A stretch of 46,468 nucleotides of DNA from Actinomycetes bacterium (GCA_021786375.1 JAJYNL010000115.1:1-46468); one strand, 5' to 3'; counted from the stretch's first letter, positions 17,893 to 29,613 are shown. The notes: generated from the sequence alone by a model not told the origin. Numbers and translations: made by a program.

Positions 17893-18459
17893 CTAACCCT
17901 CTCTCTTGAAGGGGAAACCGAACGCCGCCAGGAGGGCACGCCCCTGATCGTCAGTCTCGGCGGTGGTCACGATGGAAATGTCCATCCCCCGGATGGAGTC
18001 GACCTTGTCGTAGTCCACCTCGGGGAAGATGAGCTGCTCGACTACGCCAAATGTGTAGTTCCCGTGCCCATCGAACGAGTTCGGGTCCAGCCCGCGAAAG
18101 TCACGGATCCTAGGAATTGCCAGGGAGACCAGCCGATCGAAGAACTCCCACATGCGATCGCCGCGCAAGGTCACCTTGGCGCCGATCGCGTTGCCGGCGC
18201 GCAGCTTGAAGCTTGCCACCGACTTACGAGCCCTGGTCACCACCGGCTTCTGGCCGGTAATCGTCTCGAGATCACGCAGCGCGCCCTCGAGCAAGGAGGC
18301 CTGCTGGGTTGCACGGCCGACTCCCATGTTGACGACGATCTTCTCCATGCGCGGGACCTGCATTACGTTGGGCAGGCCCAAGCTCTCCTTGAGCTGCTGG
18401 CGCAGAACGCTGTTGTACCGCTCCTTGAGGCGCGGAATCTCGGGTGCCTCGACGCTCAC
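17893..18459 (-). CDS. rplE: 50S ribosomal protein L5
   Basis: 188 residues with [18 protein letters not shown] and [21 protein letters not shown], the 5S rRNA-binding core, and the C-terminal [20 protein letters not shown]. The GTG start overlaps the rplX stop (GTGA), so translation is coupled. Confidence 0.98.
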   Translation of the reverse strand: MSVEAPEIPRLKERYNSVLRQQLKESLGLPNVMQVPRMEKIVVNMGVGRATQQASLLEGALRDLETITGQKPVVTRARKSVASFKLRAGNAIGAKVTLRGDRMWEFFDRLVSLAIPRIRDFRGLDPNSFDGHGNYTFGVVEQLIFPEVDYDKVDSIRGMDISIVTTAETDDQGRALLAAFGFPFKREG

Positions 18460-18761
18460 AGCTCACCTCCACACTTCTTGCAGACGCGCACCTTGACGCC
18501 GTCGGAGTTGAACTTGTAACCGACGCGGGTGGGTCCGTCCGCAGAGCAGATGATCTGGACGTTGGACGCCGAGATGGGCATGTCCTTGTCGATGATCCCG
18601 CCCTGTGTCACTTTGTTGTTCGGCTTGAGGTGCTTCTTGGCGACGTTCACCCGCTCGATGATCAAGCGGTTCTCACCAGGCAGCACACGCGTCACGGTGC
18701 CTTCACGACCCCGTTCCTTGCCTGCCAGCACCTTCACCTTGTCGCCCTTGCGGATCTTCAC
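18456..18761 (-). CDS. rplX: 50S ribosomal protein L24
   Basis: 101 residues: N-terminal KOW motif ([27 protein letters not shown]) and a C-terminal CxxC-like end ([20 protein letters not shown]). The KOW domain starts 50S assembly on 23S rRNA domain I. GTG start, overlapping the rplN stop by one base. Confidence 0.97.
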   Translation of the reverse strand: MKIRKGDKVKVLAGKERGREGTVTRVLPGENRLIIERVNVAKKHLKPNNKVTQGGIIDKDMPISASNVQIICSADGPTRVGYKFNSDGVKVRVCKKCGGEL

Positions 18762-19129
18762 TAGAGCACCTCCGGTGCAAGCGAGATGATTCTCATGAAC
18801 TTCTTGTCACGGAGCTCCCTGCCGACCGGACCGAAGATGCGGGTGCCGCGCGGCTGCATGGCATCGTTGATAATCACCGCAGCGTTCTCGTCGAAGCGGA
18901 TATAGCTGCCGTCGGCACGCCGCTTCTCCTTCTTGGTACGCACCACCACACACTTGACCACGTCACCGCGCTTGACGGCCGCCCCGGGGATGGCGTCCTT
19001 CACGGTCGCGACGAAGATGTCGCCGATACTGGCGTAGCGCCTGCGCGAACCGCCGAGCACCTTGATGACCAGAACTTCCTTGGCGCCGGAGTTGTCGGCA
19101 ACCTTGAGGCGGGTTTCCTGCTGTATCAC
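18761..19129 (-). CDS. rplN: 50S ribosomal protein L14
   Basis: 122 residues with [35 protein letters not shown] and the C-terminal [26 protein letters not shown], all invariant L14 features. The GTG start overlaps the rpsQ stop in a GTGA junction. Confidence 0.98.
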   Translation of the reverse strand: MIQQETRLKVADNSGAKEVLVIKVLGGSRRRYASIGDIFVATVKDAIPGAAVKRGDVVKCVVVRTKKEKRRADGSYIRFDENAAVIINDAMQPRGTRIFGPVGRELRDKKFMRIISLAPEVL

Positions 19130-19401
19130 CTTGCACGCTCCACGATCTCGATGACCCTCCAGCGCTTGAGCTTGGAGAGCGGACGGGTCTCCTCAACCCG
19201 CACGGTGTCGCCGACATGGGCGTCAAACGTCGAGTCGTGCGCGTAGAGCTTCTTGGTCCGCTGCACCGTCTTGCGATAGCGGGGATGGCGCACGCGCTCG
19301 ATGATCGCCACCACGACTGTGTCGGTCATGCTCTCGGAGATCACCGTGCCCTCGCGCACCTTCTGTCTTGCCTCTTCCACGGCCTTACCCTCTTCGGTCA
19401 T
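19126..19401 (-). CDS. rpsQ: 30S ribosomal protein S17
   Basis: 91 residues from the ATG at 19399-19401, which overlaps the rpmC stop as ATGA. The frame is open much further upstream, but that part is the rpmC/rplP region in another frame. The OB-fold core [27 protein letters not shown] and [20 protein letters not shown] identify S17. A short Glu-rich lead of about 16 residues precedes the core. Confidence 0.97.
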   Translation of the reverse strand: MTEEGKAVEEARQKVREGTVISESMTDTVVVAIIERVRHPRYRKTVQRTKKLYAHDSTFDAHVGDTVRVEETRPLSKLKRWRVIEIVERAR

Positions 19402-19616
19402 CGGGCCACCTGCCCGCCTTGAGCGCTCTTGGCGCGCTCGTTCTGGATGGTACGCAATCGGGCGAGGTCCCTTTTCAAGGAGCCGACCCGCGCGGTGTTG
19501 GCCACTTGCGAGGTAGCCAGGTCGAAACGCAGGTTGAACAGCTCCTTGGTTATCTCCTCGATGCGCTCGGCAAGCTCTGCGTCTGCAAGCGCTCTCAACT
19601 CTGACGGCTTGGTCAT
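19398..19616 (-). CDS. rpmC: 50S ribosomal protein L29
   Basis: 72 residues, two helices: [29 protein letters not shown] and [21 protein letters not shown]29 sits at the tunnel exit and helps form the binding site for trigger factor and SRP. It starts two bases from the rplP stop. Confidence 0.97.
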   Translation of the reverse strand: MTKPSELRALADAELAERIEEITKELFNLRFDLATSQVANTARVGSLKRDLARLRTIQNERAKSAQGGQVAR

Positions 19617-19618
19617 GT

Positions 19619-20050
19619 CTACGCACCCACCCTCTCGGAAAGGTTGTCGCGAACCACGATGCGGGCCTTCATGGGCAACTTCTGGATCGCACGCTCGAGC
19701 GCGCCCCTAGCCAGCTCCTCGGAGACACCGTCCAGTTCGAAGAGAATACGGCCCGGCTTGACCACAGCCACCCAGAACTCCGGATTGCCCTTGCCGGATC
19801 CCATGCGGGTCTCGGCAGGCTTCTTGGTCACCGGCTTGTCCGGGAAGACTCGAATCCACACCTTGCCACCACGGCGGACGTGGCGGGTCATGGCGATACG
19901 GGCAGCCTCTATCTGGCGAGCGGACAGCCAGCCGGCCTCGAGGGCCTGAATACCGAACTGTCCGAAGTTGAGTTCGGTGCCTCCCTTGGCGACGCCGGTA
20001 CGGCGGCCACGCTGCACCTTGCGGTGCTTGACCTTCCTAGGCATCAACAT
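19619..20050 (-). CDS. rplP: 50S ribosomal protein L16
   Basis: 143 residues. The [16 protein letters not shown] opening fits the family (usually MLxPRxxKxRK), so the upstream of two possible ATGs is kept. [27 protein letters not shown] is the conserved loop near the A-site tRNA. It starts two bases after the rpsC stop. Confidence 0.98.
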   Translation of the reverse strand: MLMPRKVKHRKVQRGRRTGVAKGGTELNFGQFGIQALEAGWLSARQIEAARIAMTRHVRRGGKVWIRVFPDKPVTKKPAETRMGSGKGNPEFWVAVVKPGRILFELDGVSEELARGALERAIQKLPMKARIVVRDNLSERVGA

Positions 20051-20052
20051 GA

Positions 20053-20955
20053 CTAATCACTCTCCCGCTTGAAGTGGGTGGTCTCATGGGAATCCGGACG
20101 AACTCGCTTCTCGAGCTCCTCGCTGCGGTCCAGAATCTTCTCGAGGTTCTCGTCGGGTGCGGCCGCGGGTGCGGCGGCAACCTCTGCCGCTGGAGTAGCC
20201 ACCGGTGCCGCCTGAGCCGCGGCACGGCCACGGGTCTCACCTGTGCGACGACCACCACCGGCGGAAACGATCCTGCGCGGACGCGCGGGTGCCTCAGGCG
20301 TAGGCTCAGTCTGGCTGGGAACCTTGTAGGGCACGATGTCGCCCTTGTATATCCACACCTTCACGCCAATTCGGCCGAAGGTGGTGCGAGCCTCGCGGAA
20401 GCCGTAATCGATGTCGGCACGCAGCGTGTGCAGCGGCACCCGACCTTCGCGGTAGGACTCCTTGCGGGCCATTTCGGCGCCGCCGAGGCGGCCGGAGCAC
20501 TGGATGCGCACACCCTGTCCACCCGAACGCTCCACCAGCTGAAGCGCACGCTTCATCGCACGACGGAAACTGACGCGGCGCGAGAGCTGATCGGCGATGC
20601 TCTGGGCAACCAGGGAGGCGTCCAGCTCGGGCTGGGAGACTTCCTTCACGTTGAGCTGGACCTTCTCGTTCTCGATCAGCTGGCCGAGGTCGTGACGGAG
20701 CTCCTCGATCTTCTTGCCCTGGTGCCCCACGATCGGGCCGACTTTGGAGGAATAGATGTCGACACGAATGTCGCCCCGCTTACGCTCGATCTCCACACGA
20801 GACAGCTGCAGAGTCTCGAGGCGCTTGGTCAGGAAGTTGCGAATCTTCCAGTCCTCCAGCACCGTCTCGCGATAATTCTTGTCCTCGTACCAGGTCGACT
20901 TCCACTTGGTGGTAACCCCGAGACGGAAGCCGTACGGATTGACCTTCTGACCCAT
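20053..20955 (-). CDS. rpsC: 30S ribosomal protein S3 with C-terminal extension
   Basis: 300 residues. The core (about 1-212) has the opening [14 protein letters not shown], the KH domain ([20 protein letters not shown]) and the C-terminal S3 domain ([18 protein letters not shown]) at the mRNA entry channel. Beyond it are about 85 extra residues: a basic Arg/Gly patch, then a long Ala/Pro/Val-rich stretch, then a charged [17 protein letters not shown] helix. Such tails occur in actinobacterial S3 but vary in sequence. It overlaps the rplV stop by one base. Confidence 0.97.
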   Translation of the reverse strand: MGQKVNPYGFRLGVTTKWKSTWYEDKNYRETVLEDWKIRNFLTKRLETLQLSRVEIERKRGDIRVDIYSSKVGPIVGHQGKKIEELRHDLGQLIENEKVQLNVKEVSQPELDASLVAQSIADQLSRRVSFRRAMKRALQLVERSGGQGVRIQCSGRLGGAEMARKESYREGRVPLHTLRADIDYGFREARTTFGRIGVKVWIYKGDIVPYKVPSQTEPTPEAPARPRRIVSAGGGRRTGETRGRAAAQAAPVATPAAEVAAAPAAAPDENLEKILDRSEELEKRVRPDSHETTHFKRESD

Positions 20956-21635
20956 CAGTTCTTCTCGCTTCCCTCAGAATCCTCGCCGGCTGGCTCGCCC
21001 GTTACCTCGGCCTCAGCCACGGGGGCTTCGGTTGCTTCGGCCTCAACCACTTCAGCAGTCTCAGCCGTCTCGACAACCTCAGCGGCCTCGCTGGTCTCGA
21101 CTACCTCGGTCGACTCCACCGGGGGCGCTTCCAGGACATCCACCTCGACCGGCTCGGCCTCGACGGCCGCAACCTCAGGGGCCTCGCCGCCCAACGAGCG
21201 GCGAACGCGGGCGGCACGGCGGGCGGCACGGCGCGAGTCATCCGCGGAGCGCTTGCGAGCCACCTCGACCAGGCGCTCTGGCTCCATGCGCGAGACAACG
21301 ATGGTGATATGGCTGGTGCGCTTGCGAATGGCCCCGGCGCGCCCACGGGCACGTGGCCGGAAACGCTTCATCGTGATGCCCTCGTCTGCCCAGCACGCCG
21401 AGACGTAAAGCTCGTCTGCGGGGATCGAATCGTTGTTCTCGGCATTGGCCACGGCCGAGGCAAGCAACTTCAGGACCGGCTTGGCGGCCCCACGTTCGGT
21501 GTACACCAGGATGTCGCGGGCGGTGATGATGTCCTTGCCGCGGATCAAACCGAGCACCTCGCGAACCTTGGAAGCGGACGCGTGATGATTCTTGAGCACC
21601 GCACGGGTGCCAGGGATGGTTGCCACGCTGTTCAT
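20955..21635 (-). CDS. rplV: 50S ribosomal protein L22 with long acidic tail
   Basis: 226 residues, about twice the usual length. The core (1-120) includes [21 protein letters not shown] and the tunnel hairpin [27 protein letters not shown] basic linker (about 127-147, Arg/Ala-rich) follows, then about 75 residues (151-226) rich in Glu, Val and Ala with imperfect AEVVET repeats and almost no basic residue. Its ATG overlaps the rpsS stop (ATGA). The tail would emerge on the solvent side near the tunnel exit. Confidence 0.96.
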   Translation of the reverse strand: MNSVATIPGTRAVLKNHHASASKVREVLGLIRGKDIITARDILVYTERGAAKPVLKLLASAVANAENNDSIPADELYVSACWADEGITMKRFRPRARGRAGAIRKRTSHITIVVSRMEPERLVEVARKRSADDSRRAARRAARVRRSLGGEAPEVAAVEAEPVEVDVLEAPPVESTEVVETSEAAEVVETAETAEVVEAEATEAPVAEAEVTGEPAGEDSEGSEKN

Positions 21636-21913
21636 CTCCTCTTGCCGGCCTTCTCCTGCCCGGCGTGGTAACGGAAGGTCCGCGTCGGGCTGAACTCGCC
21701 CAGCTTGTGGCCGACCATCGCCTCGGTGATGTAGACCGGAACGTGCTTACGCCCGTCATGCACCGCGATGGTGTGACCCACCATGTCAGGAATGATGGTG
21801 GAACGACGCGACCAGGTCTTGATCACGCGCTTCTCACCCTTGGCGTTCTGCTCGTCCACCTTCTTCAGGAGGTGGGAGTCCACGAATGGACCCTTCTTCA
21901 GGCTCCTCGCCAT
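21632..21913 (-). CDS. rpsS: 30S ribosomal protein S19
   Basis: 93 residues: [41 protein letters not shown] and [15 protein letters not shown] are all diagnostic. S19 lies in the 30S head with S13. Starts 14 bases after the rplB stop. Confidence 0.98.
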   Translation of the reverse strand: MARSLKKGPFVDSHLLKKVDEQNAKGEKRVIKTWSRRSTIIPDMVGHTIAVHDGRKHVPVYITEAMVGHKLGEFSPTRTFRYHAGQEKAGKRR

Positions 21914-21926
21914 CTGCTAAACCCCT

Positions 21927-22763
21927 CTATCGCCTGGCGCCGCGGGTACGGCGGCGGCGGATGATCAACTTGTCACTGTCCTTGCGCTTGGTGCGGGTGC
22001 GGCCTTCGGGCTGGCCCCAAGGCGAAACCGGGTGGCGGCCACCTGAAGTCTTGCCCTCGCCACCACCGAGTGGGTGGTCCACCGGGTTCATGGCCACGCC
22101 ACGAGTCTGAGGACGGACGCCCTTCCAGCGGTTGCGGCCGGCCTTGCCGATGGAGATCAGCTCGGCCTCTGCATTGCCGACCTCGCCCACGGTCGCCCTG
22201 CAGTCGATGGGTACGCGGCGCATCTCGGTGGAGGGAAGGCGCAGGGTGGCGAAGTCACCCTCCTTGGCCACCAGCTGGATGGACATTCCGGCGCCGCGCG
22301 CCAGCTTGCCACCCTGGCCAGGACGGAGCTCCACGTTGTGGACGGTGGTTCCGACCGGGATGTTGCGCAGCGGAAGTGCGTTGCCGATGCGGATGTCGGC
22401 CTCGGCTCCGGACTCCACCATCGCCCCCACCGCCAGGCGGGCAGGGGCCAGGATGTATGCCTTCTCGCCGTCGAGGTAGTGCAGGAGCGCGATCCGAGCA
22501 TTGCGGTTGGGATCGTATTCGATAGCTGCGACCTTGGCCGGAACCCCGTCCTTGCGCCGCTTGAAGTCGATGATGCGGTACTGACGCTTGTGGCCGCCAC
22601 CACGGTGACGCGACGTCTTGCGGCCGTAGCTGTTGCGCCCTCCGGAGGAGCGCTGGGGGGCCAGCAGGCTCTTCTCGGGGTAGTCCTTGGTTATCTCCGT
22701 GAAATCGGAACTCGACTGGAAACGACGCCCCGCGCTGGTCGGCTTTCTCTTCCTGATTGCCAT
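21927..22763 (-). CDS. rplB: 50S ribosomal protein L2
   Basis: 278 residues with the OB-fold and SH3-like domains and the peptidyl-transferase-proximal C-terminal loop [30 protein letters not shown] (in part), carrying the conserved His of [14 protein letters not shown]-type motifs shifted to HPLGGG. That is, the usual second His is Leu here, while the DH pair is kept. Ends in a strongly basic tail. Confidence 0.98.
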   Translation of the reverse strand: MAIRKRKPTSAGRRFQSSSDFTEITKDYPEKSLLAPQRSSGGRNSYGRKTSRHRGGGHKRQYRIIDFKRRKDGVPAKVAAIEYDPNRNARIALLHYLDGEKAYILAPARLAVGAMVESGAEADIRIGNALPLRNIPVGTTVHNVELRPGQGGKLARGAGMSIQLVAKEGDFATLRLPSTEMRRVPIDCRATVGEVGNAEAELISIGKAGRNRWKGVRPQTRGVAMNPVDHPLGGGEGKTSGGRHPVSPWGQPEGRTRTKRKDSDKLIIRRRRTRGARR

Positions 22764-22773
22764 CTACCGCTAC

Positions 22774-23067
22774 CTATCTCTGCTGCTGGAACAACTCGAT
22801 GGTGCCCTCCTTGAGGGTCACCATGGCGTGCTTCGTGGAGGGGAGCTGGGTGAAGACGCCCGTCTTGCGCGAGCGGCGACGCTTCCCTTTGCGATTGAGG
22901 GTGTTGACCTTGTCGACCTTGACGGAGAAGATCTCCTCGATGGCCTTGCCGATCTCGACCTTGTTGGCTCGGCGGTCCACTACGAAGGTGTAGGTGCCGA
23001 CGTCGGAGAGGCCGTAGGACTTCTCGGAGACCACCGGGCTGATGATGATCGAATAGGGGCTCTTCAT
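22774..23067 (-). CDS. rplW: 50S ribosomal protein L23
   Basis: 97 residues: IIISPVVSEKSYGLSDVGTYTFVVD and KANKVEIGKAIEEIF-type (here RANKVEIGKAIEEIFSVKVDKVNTL) mark L23, a tunnel-exit protein that binds trigger factor and SRP. It starts three bases from the rplD stop. Confidence 0.98.
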   Translation of the reverse strand: MKSPYSIIISPVVSEKSYGLSDVGTYTFVVDRRANKVEIGKAIEEIFSVKVDKVNTLNRKGKRRRSRKTGVFTQLPSTKHAMVTLKEGTIELFQQQR

Positions 23068-23069
23068 CT

Positions 23070-23762
23070 TTACTCCTGGCCCTCCGCGACTTCGCCGGCT
23101 TCCTCTTCTTCGCTCGCGCCCAGCAGCGTCGAGCGCTCGAAGACGACCACGTCGGAACAGAGAATGTCGTAAGGATTCAGTTCGGCCTCGTCGATGAGAT
23201 GAACGTTGGGGATATTGGAGAAGGTGCGGACGAGGTTGTAGTCGTAGGGATCCACAACCAAAAGCACGCGCTTACCCGACAGGCCGGCGCCGGCCAGGAA
23301 GGCCAGCCCCGCCTTGGTCTTGGGAGTATCGTAGGCGAAGGCGTCGACTACGATCACCGCCTCGGAGGCGGCACGATCCGAAAGCGACTGATATAGCGCG
23401 GCCCTCTTCATCTTCTTGGGTGTGCGCTGCTCGTAGCTGCGCGGCTTGGGGCCGAGGGCCACACCGCCGCCCACCCAGTGAGGGGCACGGATGGAACCCT
23501 GGCGGGCGCGGCCGGTGCCCTTCTGGCGGAACGGCTTGCGCCCACCTCCGGAGACCTCGGCGCGTGTCTTGGTGGACTGGGTGCCACGGCGCGCCGCCGC
23601 CAGCTGGGCGGTCACAACCTGGTGCAGCAAGGCGATGTTCGGGGTGAGCCCAAAGACGGAGGGCTCCAGCGCCACTTCGCCGATGCGCTCCCCTTGGCGA
23701 TTTACGAGCGGCGCCTGGTGGCTGGCCAGCTCGCGAACCGGCTTCTCGATCACGTTGGCCAT
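23070..23762 (-). CDS. rplD: 50S ribosomal protein L4
   Basis: 230 residues. The tunnel-lining loop RRGTQSTKTRAEVSGGGRKPFRQKGTGRARQGS is conserved in pattern. The last 15-20 residues are acidic (EEEEAGEVAEGQE). In E. coli L4 represses the S10 operon by attenuation; a terminator-bearing leader sits upstream of rplC here, which makes that mode of control worth considering. Confidence 0.98.
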   Translation of the reverse strand: MANVIEKPVRELASHQAPLVNRQGERIGEVALEPSVFGLTPNIALLHQVVTAQLAAARRGTQSTKTRAEVSGGGRKPFRQKGTGRARQGSIRAPHWVGGGVALGPKPRSYEQRTPKKMKRAALYQSLSDRAASEAVIVVDAFAYDTPKTKAGLAFLAGAGLSGKRVLLVVDPYDYNLVRTFSNIPNVHLIDEAELNPYDILCSDVVVFERSTLLGASEEEEAGEVAEGQE

Positions 23763-23765
23763 GGC

Positions 23766-24407
23766 TTACTTCCCGCCTTTCACAGCGTCACGAACCACGA
23801 CGCGGGACCCCTTGGCGCCAGGAACAGCGCCCTTGATAAGCAACAGTCCGCGCTCCGCATCCGCTTTCACGACCTGCAGGTTCAACGTGGTCACCTTGTC
23901 CGAGCCGTACTGGCCGGCCATGCGCGTGCCCTTGAAGACGCGGGCCGGGGTGGCGCAGGCGCCAATCGAGCCGGGCGCGCGGTGCTTCTTGTGGTTACCG
24001 TGCGCAGCACCCTGGCCGCGGAAATTGTGCCTCTTCATTCCTCCGGAGAAGCCGTGCCCCTTGGAGGTGCCGGTGACATCCACATAGTCGCCGGGCGAAA
24101 GAATCTCGACGCCGTACTGCGAGCCGGCACTGAAGCCGGTGACGTCGTCGAGCCGAAACTCGAGAACCTCCACACCTGGATCCACACCGGCCGCCCGGAA
24201 GACGCCGGCCTCGGGCTTGTTAACGCGCCGAGGATCCTTGTTCCCGTAGGTGACGCACAGCGCCGAATATCCGTCAGTGGAGGGCTGCTTAACCCTCATG
24301 ACCCTGATTGGGTCAACCTTGACAACAGTCACCGGGATCACGCGGTTCTGGTCATCCCAGACCTGCGTCATGCCCAGCTTCCTGCCTATTAGAGCCTTGG
24401 TTGCCAT
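23766..24407 (-). CDS. rplC: 50S ribosomal protein L3
   Basis: 213 residues from the ATG at 24405-24407, chosen because the protein then begins [19 protein letters not shown] as in the family; an upstream in-frame TTG would add eight unlikely residues. [31 protein letters not shown] contains the loop reaching the peptidyl transferase centre. The Shine-Dalgarno is weak (GGAAAG, distant). A 214-base structured spacer separates it from rpsJ. Confidence 0.97.
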   Translation of the reverse strand: MATKALIGRKLGMTQVWDDQNRVIPVTVVKVDPIRVMRVKQPSTDGYSALCVTYGNKDPRRVNKPEAGVFRAAGVDPGVEVLEFRLDDVTGFSAGSQYGVEILSPGDYVDVTGTSKGHGFSGGMKRHNFRGQGAAHGNHKKHRAPGSIGACATPARVFKGTRMAGQYGSDKVTTLNLQVVKADAERGLLLIKGAVPGAKGSRVVVRDAVKGGK

Positions 24408-24621
24408 TTCACATGAACTTTCCACAAACAACGAAGCTCACGCTTCATCCGGTTCGCGGGCCATACGGCCCGCTAAGGCAGACACAAAAACTCCGCCTTG
24501 TTCGGGCGGAGCCTTGCCATCTGTTTGCCAGGAGGTCCTTGCACAAGAGTGCAAGCCTTCCCAGACGTCAAGACACGAAACTCTTCTAGCCTAAACGGGT
24601 TGGGGCCAAAGGCCGCCCCGC
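24408..24621 (-). promoter_or_regulatory. Structured leader with attenuator-like terminator before rplC
   Basis: On the minus strand, from rpsJ toward rplC, the spacer holds: a 7-bp hairpin CTTGCAC/GTGCAAG (24538-24555); a 7-bp GC stem (24491-24497 with 24505-24511) followed by TTTTT (24486-24490), a classical terminator shape; a 7-bp hairpin GCGGGCC/GGCCCGC (24456-24473); and a 5-bp hairpin (24433-24446) close to the rplC start. I see no convincing promoter after the terminator, so read-through must be regulated or partial. An attenuator controlling rplC onward is inferred. Confidence 0.5.
24486..24511 (-). terminator. Terminator/attenuator stem between rpsJ and rplC
   Basis: CTCCGCC and GGCGGAG pair across a 7-base loop and the transcript continues with five T. 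It lies in the middle of what is normally one S10 operon. Confidence 0.65.
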
Positions 24622-24948
24622 TCAGACGTTCTGGATCTTGATCTCGATGTCGACGCCCGCCGGGACGTCGAGGCGCTGGAGCGAGTCCACCGTTTTGGGG
24701 GTGTGCTCGACTATGTCCAGCAAACGCTTATGCACGCGCATCTCGAAATGCTCGCGCGAATCCTTGTGCTTGTGCGGCGAACGGATAACGGTATACCGGG
24801 AGGTCTCCGTGGGTAGCGGCACAGGCCCCTTCACCTTGGCATCGGTACGAAGCACCGTGTCGACGATCTTCTTGGTGGAGGAGTCGAGAATCGCCGCATC
24901 GTAGGCCTTCAGGCGGATCCTGATCCGCTGCCTGGAAGTGTCTGCCAT
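24622..24948 (-). CDS. rpsJ: 30S ribosomal protein S10 (NusE)
   Basis: 108 residues with [22 protein letters not shown], the tRNA-site loop [32 protein letters not shown] and the C-terminal DIEIKIQNV. It doubles as NusE in transcription antitermination and joins transcription to translation through NusG. It follows tuf after a spacer with a 12-bp hairpin and a candidate promoter. Confidence 0.98.
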   Translation of the reverse strand: MADTSRQRIRIRLKAYDAAILDSSTKKIVDTVLRTDAKVKGPVPLPTETSRYTVIRSPHKHKDSREHFEMRVHKRLLDIVEHTPKTVDSLQRLDVPAGVDIEIKIQNV

Positions 24949-24985
24949 CGCAATTCCCTTAATTCAGTTCAAAGTCAGCCCTAAC

Positions 24986-24991
24986 ATCATA
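24986..24991 (-). promoter_or_regulatory. Candidate -10 TATGAT before rpsJ, in CCCTATGATGT
   Basis: The 11-mer CCCTATGATGT (24984-24994 on the minus strand) also occurs upstream of rplK and, with TATAGT, upstream of rpsL. In each case a GC-rich hairpin replaces the -35 region. Here the same bases could form a small hairpin GCCCTA/TAGGGC (24978-24995), so the promoter role is uncertain. Confidence 0.4.
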
Positions 24992-25006
24992 GGGCCTACA
25001 ACCAAA

Positions 25007-25035
25007 GGACCGGCTCCATCAGCTGGAGCCGGTCC
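25007..25035 (-). terminator. Strong hairpin after tuf
   Basis: A perfect 12-bp stem (25007-25018 with 25024-25035) with a 5-base loop begins about 30 bases after the tuf stop and is followed by TTTGGTTGT. It is a probable intrinsic terminator with an interrupted T-tract, at the str/S10 joint. Confidence 0.65.
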
Positions 25036-25065
25036 CAGTACCTTGGCGAGCCGAAGCTGGCTTGG

Positions 25066-26253
25066 CTACTTGATGATCTTGGTAACCGCGCCCGCGCCGA
25101 CGGTGCGGCCGCCTTCGCGGATGGCGAAGCGCAGCCCCTCGTCCATGGCGATCGGCTTCTGCAGCTCGACCTTCATGGTCACGTTGTCACCCGGTACAAC
25201 CATCTCCTTCCCCTCGGGGAGGGTGATGGTGCCGGTGACGTCGGTGGTGCGGAAGTAGAACTGCGGACGGTAGTTGTTGAAGAACGGCTTGTGACGGCCG
25301 CCTTCCTCCTTCGTCAGGACGTAGACGTTGGCCTCGAACTCGACGTGCGGGGTGATCGAACCCGGCTTGCACAGCACCTGGCCGCGCTCAACCTCGTTCT
25401 TCTTGGTGCCACGGAGAAGCGCGCCGATGTTGTCACCGGCCTGGCCCTCGTCCAGCAGCTTGTTGAACATCTCGACGCCTGTGCAAACCGTCTTCTGGGT
25501 CACGCGCAGGCCGACGATCTCGACCTCGTCGCCAACCTTGACGATTCCGCGCTCCACCTTTCCGGTGACCACGGTGCCGCGGCCCTGGATGGTGAAGACA
25601 TCCTCGATCGGCATCAGGAAGGGCTTCTCCACCGCACGCACGGGCTCGGGGATGTAGCTGTCCACCGCGTCCATCAGCTCGATGATCTTCTCCTGCCACA
25701 CCGGATCGCCCTCGAGGGCCTTGAGGGCCGAAACGCGGATCACCGGGGTGTCGTCACCCGGGAAGTCGTACTCGTTGAGGAGCTCGCGCACCTCGAGCTC
25801 CACCAGGTCGAGGAGTTCCTCATCATCCACCATGTCCGCCTTGTTGAGAGCGACCACGATGTAGGGCACGCCCACCTGGCGGGCGAGAAGCACGTGCTCA
25901 CGAGTCTGAGGCATAGGGCCGTCAGCCGCGGAGACCACGAGGATGGCGCCGTCAACCTGGGCGGCACCCGTGATCATGTTCTTGATGTAGTCCGCGTGGC
26001 CCGGCATATCGACGTGGGCGTAGTGCCGGTTGGGCGTCTCGTACTCGACGTGGGCGATCGAGATGGTTATACCACGGGCCCTCTCTTCAGGGGCCTTGTC
26101 GATCTGGTCGAAGGGGGTGAACTTCACCCCGGGATTCCGTTCTGCCAGCGTCTTGGTGATCGCAGCAGTCAGGGTGGTCTTGCCATGGTCGATGTGCCCC
26201 ATGGTGCCAATGTTCACGTGCGGCTTTGACCGCTCGAACTTCTGCTTTGCCAT
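25066..26253 (-). CDS. tuf: Elongation factor Tu
   Basis: 395 residues. It delivers aminoacyl-tRNA to the ribosome as a GTP complex. G1 is GHIDHGKT (19-26), G3 reads DMPGHADY (Met where many EF-Tu have Cys), and G4 reads NKADMVDD (Ala where many have Cys). Domains 2 and 3 are complete and the protein ends [10 protein letters not shown]. It follows fusA by 79 bases; rpsJ lies downstream. Confidence 0.98.
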   Translation of the reverse strand: MAKQKFERSKPHVNIGTMGHIDHGKTTLTAAITKTLAERNPGVKFTPFDQIDKAPEERARGITISIAHVEYETPNRHYAHVDMPGHADYIKNMITGAAQVDGAILVVSAADGPMPQTREHVLLARQVGVPYIVVALNKADMVDDEELLDLVELEVRELLNEYDFPGDDTPVIRVSALKALEGDPVWQEKIIELMDAVDSYIPEPVRAVEKPFLMPIEDVFTIQGRGTVVTGKVERGIVKVGDEVEIVGLRVTQKTVCTGVEMFNKLLDEGQAGDNIGALLRGTKKNEVERGQVLCKPGSITPHVEFEANVYVLTKEEGGRHKPFFNNYRPQFYFRTTDVTGTITLPEGKEMVVPGDNVTMKVELQKPIAMDEGLRFAIREGGRTVGAGAVTKIIK

Positions 26254-26332
26254 TGTGGTTAGATTGCTCCGTTACTCCGCACCGGCGCCATGAAGAGACG
26301 GCGACGGCTCCTTACAAGGTACCGATACTAGG

Positions 26333-28417
<2,085 letters not shown>

Positions 28418-28606
28418 TTCGTTCCTCAAAGGTCCACTCGGCCGGGCTGATCGCCTTGGGCCACAGGCGAGCACGTACGCTCGCCTTTGACGCCATCGGT
28501 GCCGCAAGCGGCCAGTGGCGCCCTTTGCAATCCGCGCGCCCTCAGTGCGCGCAAAGAGCCGCGCCCGCTTCCGCGGGCCCGGCTCCGAGTCCAGGAAAGT
28601 CTGCTA
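28418..28606 (-). other. rpsG-fusA spacer with stacked hairpins
   Basis: In transcription order: a 12-bp stem with one mismatch (28556-28561/63-68 with 28573-28578/80-85), followed by TTT; a GCGCGC/GCGCGC hairpin overlapping its 3' side; and GGCGAGC/GCTCGCC shortly before the fusA ribosome site. The first is a weak terminator candidate. No gene and no clear promoter box were seen. Confidence 0.45.
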
Positions 28607-29077
28607 TTACCAGCGGTAGTGCGCGAAGGCCTTATTCGACTCCGCCATCTTGTGCAAGTCCTCGCGGCGCTTTACGGAAGCCCCGATGCCGTTTGAGGCA
28701 TCCAGGATTTCGTTCGCAAGGCGGAGCACCATCGACTTCTCGCGGCGCTTGCGAGAGAAGCCGACGATCCAGCGGATGGAGAGGGTATGGGCGCGACGGC
28801 TCTTCACCTCCACAGGCACCTGATAAGTTGCACCGCCAACTCGGCGGGAGCGGACCTCGAGCTCGGGCTTGGTGTTCTCGATCGCCTTCTTCAAAATGGT
28901 GAGGGGATCGCCGCCGGTGCGCTCCTTGATGTTGTCAAGAGCGCCGTAGACAATGCTCTCGGCCAAGGTCTTCTTACCCCGGGAGAGGATCTTGTTGATC
29001 AACTGGGTGACCAGGGTCGAGTGGTAAACCGGGTCGGGAACGATCTCACGGCGTGGTGCTGGGCCTTTGCGCGGCAT
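28607..29077 (-). CDS. rpsG: 30S ribosomal protein S7
   Basis: 156 residues: [20 protein letters not shown] opens the protein and [28 protein letters not shown] is the hairpin near the E-site tRNA. The length matches the short (156-residue) actinobacterial form. It starts five bases beyond the rpsL stop. Confidence 0.98.
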   Translation of the reverse strand: MPRKGPAPRREIVPDPVYHSTLVTQLINKILSRGKKTLAESIVYGALDNIKERTGGDPLTILKKAIENTKPELEVRSRRVGGATYQVPVEVKSRRAHTLSIRWIVGFSRKRREKSMVLRLANEILDASNGIGASVKRREDLHKMAESNKAFAHYRW

Positions 29078-29081
29078 CTGC

Positions 29082-29453
29082 CTACTTCTCCTTCTTCGCG
29101 CCGTAGCGGCTGCGCGCCTGCTTGCGGTTCTTCACGCCGGAGGTATCCAGCGCGCCGCGGATGATCTTGTAACGGACACCAGGGAGGTCCTTGACGCGGC
29201 CGCCCCTGACCAGGACGATGGAGTGCTCCTGGAGGTTGTGCCCGACCCCGGGGATATACGCTGTGACCTCCACACCTGAGGTGAGGCGAACGCGAGCCAC
29301 CTTCCGCAGAGCCGAGTTCGGCTTCTTGGGAGTGGTGGTGTAGACGCGCGTGCACACCCCACGGCGCTGAGGCGCACCCTTCAGGGCCGGGGTCTTGGTC
29401 TTGGACCTCTTCGACTCCCTGCCGGTGCGAACCAGCTGAGCTATCGTTGGCAT
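29082..29453 (-). CDS. rpsL: 30S ribosomal protein S12
   Basis: 123 residues with [19 protein letters not shown] and [16 protein letters not shown]. Lys43 and the later KDLPG motif, where streptomycin-resistance substitutions fall in other bacteria, have the common (sensitive-type) residues. First gene of the str group; the upstream spacer has a terminator-like hairpin and a candidate promoter. Confidence 0.98.
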   Translation of the reverse strand: MPTIAQLVRTGRESKRSKTKTPALKGAPQRRGVCTRVYTTTPKKPNSALRKVARVRLTSGVEVTAYIPGVGHNLQEHSIVLVRGGRVKDLPGVRYKIIRGALDTSGVKNRKQARSRYGAKKEK

Positions 29454-29602
29454 CGGTTAATCTCCATCCAGCTTCCGCCAAGCGCTGCGGGAACCTCCCG
29501 CCGCGCGGCTTTCCAAAAAAGGCCGCCCCGTCTCTCCGAGGCCCTGCCCAAACTCTCTTCCATCGGCCAGCCGGGCCGATGGCGAAAAATTGCCAAAATT
29601 AC

Positions 29603-29608
29603 ACTATA
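29603..29608 (-). promoter_or_regulatory. Candidate -10 TATAGT before rpsL, in CCCTATAGTGT
   Basis: The minus strand reads CCCTATAGTGT (29601-29611), five bases after a large hairpin, giving a leader of about 145 bases. No -35 box is visible because the hairpin fills that position. The 11-mer matches the ones before rpsJ and rplK in 9 of 11 positions. Confidence 0.45.
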
Positions 29609-29613
29609 GGGTC

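Noticed and set aside
28607-29453. Streptomycin-resistance substitutions in S12
   Set aside because: Lys43 and the KDLPG segment have the common residues; nothing suggests target-based resistance there.
29560-29582. Perfect 9-bp hairpin next to a T-run in the rpoC-rpsL gap, as a terminator
   Set aside because: On the minus strand the T-run precedes rather than follows the stem, and on the + strand the stem is followed by A residues, so it cannot be a standard intrinsic terminator in either direction.
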